This document shows, one piece after another, positions 11,822 to 29,296 of a stretch of 64,000 bases of DNA. Each line of letters opens with the position of its first letter. Within the stretch, counting starts at the first letter, position 1. The DNA lies in the NCBI GenBank assembly GCA_015499995.1, contig JADNRV010000179.1, forward strand, positions 1 to 64,000, given 5' to 3'. The position numbers were made by a program, and so were the translations under genes. This stretch comes from Flammula alnicola. Its lineage: Eukaryota; Basidiomycota; Agaricomycetes; Agaricales; Strophariaceae. Below the pieces are notes generated by a model that ran no database searches, was not told the DNA's origin, and saw only the letters and a program-made list of their open reading frames with translations.

Positions 11822-13361
11822 TAGTGCTTGGAAGTCCGGTCACAGGACCGGAAAAAGACCGAGACTGGACCGGACTAGGACCGACCAGGACCGCAAATTC
11901 TCAGGACCGAAGAAGACCGTAACCGTGGTCCGGTCTTCGGTCCATCGCGATATGGAAATTATCAAGACCGACTAAAGACCGGTTCAGACCGGTCTTGACT
12001 GGTTTTTAGGCTCAAAATATATGTATAGATATTATTTCTAATGAACACCGAATTATACATTTCATTAAGAATAACGGATAATTTATTCTGTGTGATATTT
12101 TGGAGCGACATCGTGGCGCACTCGGAATTTGCCGAAACAGCGATCACTGCTGTGACGTGTCCTCATTGTGTGCTTCAACCGCCATCTCCCACTTCCCTCC
12201 CACTTCCCTCTTCTCTCCCGACCCTTGGAAGCCCAAAAGAAAGTGCGTATATCATTTCGTTACTGATATATTTTGTTTTCTAACAGTCTTTATATTCATC
12301 TAGGTACTGTTTGGCGTACACGAACACCTGTCTGCTGCCACATGCCCCTGCCCTCCAACAAGGGATGTGGGGCCGGGGTTTTGTTGATTTTTGGGATATG
12401 AAGGGAGGTAGACGATAAGGGGAGACCCTGGCAGAGGGAGACCCGGCAGGTACGTCAGAAAACGAGTTTTCGCATTTTGACCTGCATTTTGCCCACTCAC
12501 CCCTTGTTTACAGTACAAGTACTAGTCGAGCGGGCCACATCTCCTCGATTGCCAACTGCGTGCCTTATTCCCCGACTCCAGCTGTAACCCGGTCAGCACC
12601 ATTGTGCCCCTCCTCTGTCGTATGGATTCCCACATTAGGTATGTCGGAAAGCAAGTCGCAGGATGCGACTCATTTTCCATTTTGCCTTCCATTTCCCCCG
12701 CTCACCCCACCTCGTTCATAGGACATGTGCTAATCGAGCGGGTCTCGTTTCCTCAATCGCCAACTGCGTGCCTTGTTCCCAACCCCAACTGTAACCCTGC
12801 TGACGCCATTTTAACCTCTGTCGTATGAACACCTGTGTCAGGTATATCAGAAAACGAGTCGCAGAACGCGACTCGTTTCACATTTCGCCCTCCATTTCCA
12901 CCGCTCACCCCACCTCGTTTACAGGACATGTACTAATTGAGCGGGTCTCGTTTCCTCGGTTGCCAACTGTGTGCCTTGTTCCCAAACCCAGCTCAGCTTC
13001 AAACCTGCCAGCACCATTGCGCCCTGGTGGCCCTCCTCTGTTGCATACCCCACTTCCTTGCTTCCATGGTCATCATATTATGCAGATAGAATTCATGTAG
13101 TAGTTATACAGACTGGTAATATACTACGTTTACCTCACTGTCAGAGGAAAGACCGGTTTAAACCAGTCGTAGACCGGTCTTAACTGAGACTGGTCCAGAC
13201 CGGTCTGTTAACCGCAAAAAACCGCCCAAGACCGCTGTGGACCGGTCTCAGTCGGTTCGGTCCAGTTTTTTGGGGTCCATGAATATGTAAAGACCGGTCT
13301 CGGTCTCGGTCCAAGGCTCCGGGAGTCAAAAAACCGGACCGGACCGGACTTTCAAGCACTA
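11822..13361. mobile_element. Non-autonomous hAT-like element 2 (1540 bp)
   Basis: Same 14-bp ends as element 1 (TAGTGCTTGGAAGT and ACTTTCAAGCACTA) with a perfect 8-bp flanking duplication GTCACAGG (11814-11821 and 13362-13369). The subterminal sequence is built of GACCGGTC-like motifs, where element 1 has mostly GGTTA-type units. It carries extra internal sequence with three tandem units of about 200 bp and no recognisable gene. Confidence 0.85.
12450..13035. repeat. Three tandem ~200-bp units inside hAT-like element 2
   Basis: Units begin near 12450, 12639 and 12842. Each has the order GTCAGAAAACGAGT-like, CGCTCACCCCACCTCGTT-like, TCGAGCGGGTCTCGTTTCCT-like and GCCAACTGCGTGCCTTGTT-like. Similarity between the second and third units is higher than to the first. 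No coding function recognised. Confidence 0.7.
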
Positions 13362-14351
13362 GTCACAGGGAACTGAAATAAAGACAGAAGCTTCAATCCA
13401 TCCATCCTTGGCTGAAAAAGGAGAGGAGGAGCTCTGATTGGTAACACAAGACTGGGCTTCCAGATAATCGTCCATCCGTTTTGATTCTTTGGCTGCATTG
13501 AATCCGATAAAATGGTCCCGATCAAAGTCGTCAGCAAGAATTACATCGCAAACCAGTTTGTTGAGTTCGCCATGAGATTTCATGATTGATGCGTTATAAT
13601 ACCAGCTGATCAATCGAAATATGGAGATATTGGGAAAGGGAGCACATGATGTCTTTATTGATTCTTCGAGGTTTTCAAGGGATGATCCCCAGGGAGAGAA
13701 CCACTGTCGAGAAGAGGATGAATTATTAACAGCCAGATTTGGAGAGTCGGAGACGTCTGAGAGAGTATAGGATTCATCGGGAGTGAACAATGGGCGTCCA
13801 TGTGCATATACACGGTACATGCCATAATTATCAGGCAGCGTTCGGAACTGTTGAGCAGGAATTGGTGGCGGACAGGCTTCCAGATTAGCGATATGTGGTG
13901 TTAATACATCAGGCGGCTGAACTGGTTCGCTCAGGATATCCGCTATGGGATTGAGAGCCATGGGTTCTGGGGGAGGTTCGTCGCGGTACCGTATTGGCTT
14001 ACGGATCCGTCGGTATGGTCGACCTGAAGGACGAACTAAAGGAGTGGGTTGTATAATAACTGGCTGTAAAAATATATTAGCTTCTGGATATCATGAAAAT
14101 TAAAGAACGCGCACCGGTTCATCATGATCTAATTCTATCTGCATGTGTTGCTCTTGCTCTTGCGCTAATTCTTCTTCTGCTGTCTCTAGCCTCCTTTTCT
14201 GTTTGCTTTGGATGTTTTGTGTTCGAAGATCAAGGCGTAAAGCTGCTACGGCCTTGATTTTTGCCTTGCACTTCCTGGACCTCTTGTGGTTTGCATAGCT
14301 GCGGTTGTTTTGGAATTTTTTCGGACATCCAGGACATTTTAATTCGGCCAT

Positions 14352-14603
14352 AAGAATTTTATGAAGAAAGTATGATGATGAAACAAATTTTACTCCGACT
14401 AGATACAAACATGTAGTTCTGGCTAGTCGGAGTGAAAGGGCGTGAAGTGAGAATTGAACGTTTGAACTTTGGCGCACATGAGGACGTGTTCTGTCACGTG
14501 CCAAAAAGAAAAAGACGCGTATACCTATTTTTAGATGGTCCTTATATTCGATGTCCTTCCTTTCCTACGTCCATCTTTCAACATTTCAATTCTTACCCTC
14601 ATC
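14352..14603. promoter_or_regulatory. Divergent promoter region of the Plavaka element
   Basis: This 252-bp interval separates the two outward-facing start codons (14351 minus, 14604 plus), so it must hold both promoters if the models are right. No clear TATA box stands out. Confidence 0.4.
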
Positions 14604-16774
14604 ATGCCCAACTCTGACTCCTCTGATTCTCCTCATAATGGGCATATTTCAGCTGTTTTCAAAGCTCTTCAACGGAATAAACTCAAGTGAGTTAGTATCC
14701 ACATATCAGTGCAGATATTTTCTTATTGAAGATGTACAGCGCTCCGGCCCTTCGAGGTTACATTGAAGCCGCGCGAATGATTCCAATGAGGGTCGACCCT
14801 TTCATCAATTTGGAACGTATTTTCTTTGCTGGGGTCCCAGATGCTCTCTCTTCCGAGGATGGCACACGCGATGATGAGTTCGTACTATTTTAGAGACATA
14901 TATGCACTTCATCTAACCATGAGAATGTTTTCGTAGTTATACAGATGCCGAAGTCACTGCATATGCAACCATAATCAAGCTCATCCCATCATATGCAAAG
15001 ATTCTGTCAGCGTGCGCAAATGATCCAAGTCTTTTTGAGCTCTTCATCAAAGAGGTACGTTAAGTATATGCGCATATATCCATTTATTTTAAAACCAATA
15101 ATTATTCCGTGGGTATAGGTTGGTGTTGCAGCCACCCGCTCTCGCACAAACGACACGTCGACAATCAAGAGTAAGATCACCTCCTACGTTCTTCCCTCCC
15201 ATCGTCTTCGTTTCCTTCTCAAGAAGACATGGCATCCTCTTGATCCTGACACACTACGTGGATGGAACGACGAACAGTGCAGCCTGCTCCTGACTCCTCT
15301 TAGACTTTTACCTAAATTTTTTGAAGACCCGCAGTGAGTTTCCTCCTCTGAACTTGAGCGTTCATAGGCATAGGTGATGATTTAATTCTTTCCAGTACTT
15401 TTATGCAAAACGTGCAAAATGGCGAAACAAAAATCAAGGCCAAGGAATTTCCATATTTCTTATACCCAGAAGGCACAGTATATAGCCTAGACAACGAGTT
15501 TGAAGGTCTCTTTCGAGGACCTCTCCTTCTTCGAGTAAGTTTTCAGCCTTATTATAATGATAATTAATATCTAATATGTTATTTTAGGTGTATAGACATA
15601 TATTTTCCTCTCCGCTTTCTGCATTCGACAAAACAAAGCGAGGAAATAAGCCCTCCCAAGCGGAGAAGCATGGTATCACTCAGGTCGAGCCAAGGGGCAT
15701 CGCCTATGCAGTGCTTCATGCGCGGATGGTTTGCCTTACATAATCTGTAATGTGACTAATGACCGTGACACTTAGGCCTTGCCAGGCTATCTCAGGCCTT
15801 GGTTGGACACAACGCGACGGATTTTTCGACAATGAGGATTTCTTCGACAACGTCGCAAACATGTTCCTTCGACAACCCGAGAGCGCATGGGCAAAAGAAA
15901 CCCTCCATTGGTGGAATAGGTGCACGATTTCTGTACCATAACGAATTAAGATACTGCTCACTTTTAACTTTAGCGAGGTTTGCCTCGTACGCTCGAAGAA
16001 GAATGCCAAACGCAATCCAGTGGATGACGATGACTCTGACGACGGTTTGGGCAACCCGGTTGATAGGATTCTAGCCCAGGTTGCAGCCGCTGAAGAAGGT
16101 AATGCACCAGATACTAACTATCGTCCTGAGCCCAACACAGCATCACCGCGGCCAGAAGAAGAGACGGAAGACGAGGAGCAACAAGCATCAGGATTGGCGG
16201 CCCGACACCAGCAATGTGAGCCTTCTTTACGACTAGAAGAGGAGGAGCAAAATGCTAGACTGGCACGGGGAGCAGTTATTCATGCGCGAGTCGGAATTGC
16301 ACATCCCGAACAGGTCAGTCTCACCCAAATCTTTTCATATCACTTTTACTAACACACCCTGAGGAACCGCGACAACAGACTCCAGCAGAGACACCAGCTC
16401 GCACATCACAGCCATCGCGCTCTCACCCAACACCACCTCCAGCACCACAAAGCCCTGCCGCTCGCACATTGCAGCCAGCGTACCCACCTCTAACTCCAGC
16501 TCCTGCTCCAACACCACAAATTCCTGCCACTCGGGCACCGCAGGCACCACAGACGTCCACGCCAATTATTCAGCCTACTCCATTACAACAAAGCATCTCT
16601 TTCAACCTGACTCGGAAACACGGCGCCGCCTTTGAGGGCGAGAGCGACCTGTCCGAAGAGGAGTCGGATGGGCCCACTACGAAAAAGTTACCAGTACCTG
16701 CGCTTCCTCAAAAGGCAAAGGCACAAGCAAAAGCCAAGGCAAAACAATCAGCGGCAAAGAGACGAAGGTGGTGA
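14604..16774 (+). CDS. Transposon companion protein, DUF6698-like
   Basis: Starts MPNSDSSDSPHNGH and is spread over about nine exons. The N-terminal half contains MIPMRVDPFINLERIFFAG, AYATIIKLIPSYAKILSACA, TIKSKITSYVLPSHRLRFLL, WHPLDPDTLRGWN, FPYFLYPEGTVYSLDNEFEG and IAYAVLHARM. This order recalls the DUF6698 family common beside transposons in Agaricomycetes. Next come GFFDNEDFFDNVANMFLRQP, an acidic segment and a Pro/Ala/Thr-rich low-complexity region. The end is basic (KAKAKAKQSAAKRRRW) and may be a nuclear localisation signal. At the intron near 15730 the acceptor must be the second AG (TTGCCAG|GCT) to keep frame. It is divergent from the transposase and probably part of the element; its molecular role is unknown. 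Confidence 0.6.
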
Positions 16775-17310
16775 GCTTTGCTTTCTTTCCCCGATCAAGA
16801 CCTTATTAATGTTGTCTTTCACAGATAATTACTTCATTTTACCTTCATTCCTCATCCCACTTCGTCTACTCATTGCATTTTTCCTCTCTAATCATGTGTC
16901 CACTGCTTCCATCCTATACTTACTGTGTTCAAGCTGTACTTCTGATAATAAACTGTTCTATGATCATTATTATGTCTGATTTTGAATTCATTAAAGAAAT
17001 GCTACGAAATATTTTATATGACATATATCTTGTTTCACTGGATACATAGATATAAATGACCCTACATACGACGGGATTGATGTCTCGAGCATCTCGGAGA
17101 AATGGTTATGCCTCGAGATATATCAGAGGGAACCGTTGTATGGGAGGGTTGTCATATATGGCCATTTATGATCCCATTCGGTTACATCAAGGTGAGTTGG
17201 ATGTATGAATTCCGTCGTATTTATCGCAAAGTATCATGTCGTCGATCTTCTAAAGCACAGGTCTCATTTATTCTAATTCGTGGCCATGTACGGCCAGATA
17301 TACGGGACGG
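16775..17310. other. 3' non-coding and subterminal region of the Plavaka element
   Basis: AT-rich with repeated ATATATC/GGCCATTTATG-type motifs that resemble sequence just inside the left end (7500-7790). No gene seen. Confidence 0.45.
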
Positions 17311-17323
17311 TTTTTTGCTGATG

Positions 17324-17663
17324 CTCAAGACCTCCCTTGACACCTCTTTTCTCTCTTTCCTGTGGTTTATCAGAACTTTCTGTTGTGTTTCTGCGTGAGT
17401 TGAAAAATGTTCTGTCTTTCTCTATATTTTCATTCTTTTTTGGTTGTCTCTGTAATTTTACAAACCAGGGAGTCGTCTGGTTTACCGCGAAGTATGTGCC
17501 AAAATCCATGTTCATAGCATGGGTTTTCGCACATACTGCAAGCGGCCACAGTCTACAGGCTTCCGATCTCATCCAAATTTTAACTCGACATTTTGAAGAT
17601 ATTTTAAAGCTTCAATGAAAATCTGAAGATGATTCATTCATGCTGCATGCTTTCTTGTCGACA
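17324..17663. other. Flank right of the Plavaka element; unassigned open frame
   Basis: An open frame ending at 17618 reads VVWFTAKYVPKSMFIAWVFA but matches no family I know. It may be a remnant of the sequence split by the transposon insertion. Confidence 0.25.
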
Positions 17664-19237
17664 TCATTTCTTATAGGATAAATGGCTAGCGACAGTCTTC
17701 TGGTATATCGTCTTGTCCATGAAATGCGACGCACTCATACTGCCCAAGCCCTGACTGGCAGTTGCAACGGAAATACATCCATGAAAGGACAGCGGAATAC
17801 GATATTGCCTTTCGAACCTGACGCGTGACGGATCGAACATAGCGGCAGATTTCCGGCCATGGCCTCGACTAACGCAGCCAGGAAGTTGTGTGACACATTC
17901 GCCAATCGCCCAAACTTCGCCCATATTTGTTCATATGGAACACAAAGAAATCAGGCGAGATAAAACAACAGAAAGGTGAAGAAAACGCACCATATGCCTC
18001 AGTCATGTTCGCCAGACTCGGGGATCATCATCATCATGGGTTAGCGATTCTATTCGGAGAATCAGGAAGGCAGCTTTGAATGGTAGGCAATCAGGCACTA
18101 AATAATACTTACGCGTTTGTCGATTAAGGGTGGTGGAACGAACCATACTCAGTCATACCATCGGAGCTCTCCTCGCCCAGCCCCTGCGATGCAAAGTCCC
18201 GCAAACACCGCCTCGTACCGCCTCTAACCATAAGGCTATTGGTGGTACCGTGGGTGAATTCATGTACCATGATATCGGTGGCGACACCCCCATCGCCGTT
18301 GGAGCAGTCCAATCTGACCGAACGCTCGGAAGGAGGAGCTCGGATACGCGTCGAGCACGCCGTGCGGTATAGCGTCGCAGGCAACAAAGAGTGGAATCTG
18401 TCTGACTACGAGACGCGCTGGCACACAAGACCGTGCACAGCCGCTGATGGAATCTAATCTAACCTATCTAATCTAGCCGAACGCCCTGCCAGATCTCACT
18501 GGCACACCGTTCGTCTGTTCCACGAAAGAAATGTCATAAGCAGGATACAAAACGCGCAAAATTAGTGGTTGCCTTACCACAGTGTACGTCCAAAGACTCA
18601 GGGTGCAAAAGCTAGGCGAGCCACTGTATCATAATATACCCTATTAGCCATCTATCCACAATACAAAAAATAGACGAACGCACTCTGCCGGACTGACGAG
18701 AAAAGCTTGTTCGATGCTGTCCCACGCCCAACTGCCTGTACGCTCACCAGCGCAGGATCCGCGGCCATGCCCGCCCCCGCTCGCTACACGTTCGTAACTT
18801 AAACGCGTCCTCCGTGAGCCCGGCGTAGGCGCATGAGTTGGCGTATTTGAATGACGTGACATCGTTTCTGCTGTAAGTCTCGTGGTCAGAACAAGACGTT
18901 CTTCGATGACTGGCAAAACAGAGTTGATGCCTGAGGTTTAGAAGATGCTCATGTGATACAGTTGGCCCAATGGTCAGACTAGAGACGGAGTAAGGAGATA
19001 AGGAAGGACATCCTCGGATTCCTGAGGGTAGCTTGAGTAAGGAAGAAAAGGGGAAAAATTAATGAGATGAACAAAAGTCTGAGTAATACGCGTAATGACC
19101 CATGTCTGACGTGTAACCCGACTGGTACGCAAATGGCGACGCGTCAACGGAGAGTTTAGACTGGAGAAACGAAGACGCGATAATCTTGAGTGTGGGTCCT
19201 GAGTAGAACAATGAGTATGTACATGTACTTCACCCAA
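17664..19237 (-). pseudogene. Fungalysin (M36 metalloprotease) remnant A
   Basis: Minus-strand pieces appear in the right order but in shifting frames. They are FTP-propeptide-like FLQSKLSVDASPFAYQSGY at about 19.1-19.2 kb, a pre-catalytic piece near 18.7-18.8 kb, and the zinc site HEFTH followed by GGTRRCLRDFASQGLGE at about 18.18-18.27 kb. The C-terminal MGEVWA is near 17.92 kb. In functional fungalysins the HExxH histidines bind zinc and the Glu is catalytic. Here the zinc motif survives but stops and frameshifts separate the pieces. A family member is normally about 600 residues with signal peptide and propeptide; no continuous frame of that size exists here. It lies downstream of the ABCC gene. 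Confidence 0.7.
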
Positions 19238-19383
19238 TAATACATCCCATGCGATTGTGACCTTCGACAGCTGTATCCTACCATTTCATAAACGCCACAT
19301 AATGCACCGAATTCATTTTAGGAAGCTCCATTCATCCATCTATAATCAATACTGAATTAAATGTACCAAATTGAATCCAATTT

Positions 19384-26037
<6,654 letters not shown>

Positions 26038-26047
26038 ATCGTGCCAA

Positions 26048-26560
26048 GTGTCACTGAACCTTCAAAGTGTTGTTCTGTATTCAAGAGCAATCTGTGCAGT
26101 TATTTAATATTGGACGCCTTATCAGAGTCGCTCCCGAATGACTCAATCAACCTAGGGGACCATGTGCTCCCATCACTGTTCTAATCCTGTCCCCGCAAAC
26201 ATCGCAATTGTATGCTGATTACGCCGTACGGACTGCTGCTCTCTCTCACAGTCTCACTCCACCCTTTCCTTCTAGTGATGTGCCGCGTCCGAGTCCGGCC
26301 AAGAAAGGAACTTTCCAGCGCGGAAGAATGCCTTGGAATGGAAGACGCGACAACAGCAGTCCTGCTTATTAAAAATATAACGAAAGATACGTTGGAAAGG
26401 CTGTCACTTGCGTACTTTGCAACCTAAACTTCAACAACTATTCATAAATAAAATGATTTTCTCCGTTCCTGAAACACCACGCGCCTTCAACCACTCCCTA
26501 GCCGTTCTCGCAAGTTTCGTACGGTCGCTCTTCTTCACGCCGATCGTCTCCTCCTACTCG
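26048..26560. other. Upstream region of the ABCC gene; no gene
   Basis: It separates the ABCC start codon from the fungalysin remnant B and must hold the ABCC promoter. No unambiguous element identified. Confidence 0.4.
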
Positions 26561-26569
26561 TGTTAATAT

Positions 26570-28290
26570 AGTACCAACGGAAGTGTATCCACGAAATGAC
26601 GGAATTACAATATTGCTTTTCGAACCTGATGGATCGAACATAGCGGCAGATGTCCAACCATGGGCTCGACTAATGCAGCGAGGTTGTGTAACACGTTAGC
26701 CCGAACTTCGCCCGTAGCTGTTAATGCAGAAAATAAAGAAATCAGATAGGATAAAAATAAAAACGGAAAGGCAAGACCGCGCACCGTGTGTTTCAGCCAT
26801 GTCCGCCAGACTTAGTACCTCCATGAATTCGTGGTTGTAATTCAGAATTTCAGAGGATTAAAATCTAGCTTTGAGTAGCATATACGTATAAACACCACTT
26901 ACGCATTTATACTTCCTGAGTTGCCTCGCACGTCGGAGCCAAGTGTATAGTCTAGGCTGTGGAGGATGATGATTCGGTCCATCTAAGTACGACCAGTCCC
27001 ATCAGGCTCGACGTGCTCAGATAAAACTCCAACAGAAAGGAAGCGTACTTGGGCATAAGCATCGGATCTGGGCATAGCATCGGACCAACCCTCCCCCAAC
27101 CCTCCGATTCAAAGTCCCGCAGACACCGCCTCTTACCGCCTGCCGTCATACGATTGGTGATGCCGTGGGTGAGCTCATGCACCACAGTATCGTTTGTGAT
27201 GCTTCCGTCAACGTGCTCCACGAAAGAAACGTCATAACCATGATACAAAAAGTGGTTTCCATACGACAGAGTACGCCAAAGAAGCATAGTGCAAAAGCTA
27301 GGCGAGCCATTGTATCAGCCACAATGACCATAAGGAAAAGAAATCAAAGAACACACTCTGCCCGACCCGCGAAGAAAGCATTATTCGACCCCGTCCCACT
27401 GGCCAGTAGGCTCACTAGCACAGGACCCGCTGCCATGTCCGTACCCGCTCCCTGCACGTTCCTAGCCTCGAAATTAAACATGTCCTTTGTCAACCCGTAC
27501 CGATACGCTACATCTTGCATCATGTTCATCACGTAGAACGTGTTGGTCTGCGCGACGTTGACGTTCTCTGATGCTGGATCGGATCCGGTGGTAGGAGGGG
27601 ATCGTACGCGTATGTAGATGAGTGTCAGGTCCAAGTGTCCGTCTTCGATATTTGAGGAGATGGATGACACAACATAGGCGTAGAAATAGGAGTCGGTGTA
27701 TTTGAATGATATGACGGTGTTTCCGCTGTAAGTCTCATTATGAGAACAAGATCCGGGTCTATTTAGAGTGGTGCGAAATAATGCGACAAGCAAATATGAA
27801 TAAAGAGCATGTGTTAAACGAAAACGAGGGCACTTACAGACGCAGACAATACAAGATCCGTAGCAGATAGAAGCTCTCCGCTATGGGGCATCAACGAGGG
27901 CCTCATACAACTTCCGCTCCATCCAGATTGGATTCGATGACGTGGACAAGGGCGACATAGAGCTTCATCGGTTCTGAGTGATACTTTCCTCCAAGATGTT
28001 CTTCGATGGCTGGAAGAACAAAGTTGAAGTTTATTGACGGAATCGAAGATGCGATACTCGAATCTACACATCGTGAGAGTCGATCTAATAGTCAGGACTA
28101 GAGACGGAGAGAGGAGATAAGGAAGGGCATACTCGGACCCCTGAGGGTAGGTTGAGTAAGGAAGAAAGGGGGGAAATTTAATGAGACGAACAAGAGTTGT
28201 CTAACATGTAACCCGACTTGTACAATGAGGACGCGTCAACGGAGAGCTTAGACTGGGGAAACAAAATCTTGAGTGTGGGTCCTGGGTAGT
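26570..28290 (-). pseudogene. Fungalysin (M36 metalloprotease) remnant B
   Basis: The best preserved of the fungalysin copies. Reading leftwards: propeptide-like KLSVDA sequence near 28.25 kb; then FKYTDSYFYAYVVS and VNVAQTNTFYVMNMMQDVAY, YGLTKDMFNFEARNVQGAGT and GSNNAFF at 27.36-27.8 kb; then DTVVHELTHGITNRM and GGKRRCLRDFE at 27.1-27.2 kb. The FYV-NN-HD-YRYG and HExxH-GI-NR motifs identify the family. Just after the zinc motif the expected GEGWSDA is lost by a one-base shift (read as SEGWGRVGPM in one frame). The C-terminal part near 26.6-26.7 kb shares sequence with copies A and D. It is probably inactive, although an alternative splice form cannot be excluded. Confidence 0.75.
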
Positions 28291-28420
28291 ACATTGGTCG
28301 GAGACGAGTCCGGGACCATGCATCTAGACATTTCTGCTAGTGATTACAACGTGGATAAAACTTAAAAGATAATGGTGGACGCGCACTTCATATACTTACT
28401 CGGTGTCAAAGAAAGTCCAA

Positions 28421-28959
28421 ATTTTATCTGCCGACGGACCGATATTACAAACTCCGCCCAAACATAGCACAGGTTTTTTTTAGTTGAACGAGCAATAATA
28501 GAAAACCATAATAGGTTATCCGCCCGTACTACTGGGTATGTTATCTGCCCGGCAAAACCCGAAATGGCATTTTTCGAGTGTTGTTGTCGACCTCCTGGAC
28601 ACAAATCAGTACCGTGTACCACGAGATCTTGCAGGAGCATAGATATATATGTTTTAAGAAACTTCATCTCTTTAGATTTTTTAAAACTAGTCTTGAAACG
28701 GTGTAATAAATGAGAATGTTATCTGCCACAGCCAAATTTATCTCTCACAGTGTCTCAAATGACTATTTCTCAATTCATGCACCCAACTCTCATCCTTGAG
28801 CCTTAAAATTTTGCATGGGTGTATCTTAGAATGTAAATAAAATAGTTGTATCTTCAAATTTTTTAAATTTTCGCCTTGAGCTTTGGAAGATGTCGAGATG
28901 TTATCTGCCATGGCCAATGTTATCTGCCATTACCATATTTGGCTGGCATGTTATCTGCC
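28421..28959. repeat. Cluster of TTATCTGCC direct repeats
   Basis: TTATCTGCC occurs in the same orientation near 28423, 28541, 28719, 28900, 28919 and 28951, plus a variant TTATCCGCC at 28516. The last four share ATGTTATCTGCCA. The intervening sequence is AT-rich and non-coding. Confidence 0.75.
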
Positions 28960-29296
28960 ATCCCCTCCTCGAGAGCCCTTTTCTGTCCAGTTTCAGCAAA
29001 TGGTCTACAGTTTTTTACATTCAAAAGGTTTAGATGTATACATGCAATACCCATAATTAATTGTAGGTCTGTAGGTAAATTAATGAAGGCTGTAGGTTAA
29101 ATTATGTCTCGCACCCGCCCGGAAACAGCAAATTCTCGAGCTTTGTGCGCGCGAAGCGCGCCGGGAAAAAAACCAAAAAATCAGAAGAATTGATAAGATT
29201 GCGGAATCAGGTCAGGATATCAATTGGCGCAAAAAAATCTGTCCATTTCTATGAAATCTCTCTTTTTCTCTCTTTTTTCTTTCCTTTTCCCTTCTT
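28960..29296. other. No gene recognised
   Basis: Contains a pyrimidine-rich run (about 29255-29305) just before the PHO88-like sequence. This is compatible with upstream sequence or an intron of that gene but not assignable. Confidence 0.3.

Larger units (their letters stand above)
7844..14351 (-). pseudogene. Plavaka transposase, interrupted by two hAT-like insertions
   Basis: The minus-strand gene starts at 14351 with a C2H2-like finger (CPGCPKKF...HKRSRKC) and ends at 7844 in a long Glu/Asp tract. Recognisable Plavaka segments in order are: ASLWPIYLYIGNQSKYARAK (about 11.5 kb), NCPCPRCL (about 11.0 kb), VPDLMHEFELGVWKAVFIHL (about 10.1 kb), FGRDTIRKFTNNVSGLKKLA and AIPVFEGL (9.7-9.9 kb), then PYWYARVIEIFHARV and GPLSRSS near 8.7 kb. 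The motif DLMHEFELG is the usual position of catalytic acidic residues in this family. The frame resumes in phase across both insertions once the insert and one 8-bp duplication are discounted, so the transposase was probably intact before they landed. Introns are numerous and not all mapped. The acidic tail is encoded by a (TCC)n-like tract at 7926-7964. Confidence 0.8.
7472..17323. mobile_element. Plavaka-type (CMC superfamily) DNA transposon
   Basis: The element carries a large minus-strand Plavaka transposase and a divergent plus-strand companion gene. Candidate termini are CATCAGCAAAAA at 7472 and its inverse TTTTTTGCTGATG ending at 17323, flanked on both sides by CT (possible 2-bp target duplication). 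GGCCAGATAT occurs near both ends (about 7549 and 17292), as expected for subterminal motifs. Gene content is convincing; the exact ends are weaker because the terminal match is only about 12 bp. Two hAT-like insertions lie inside the transposase, so the element is unlikely to make functional enzyme now. Confidence 0.6.
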
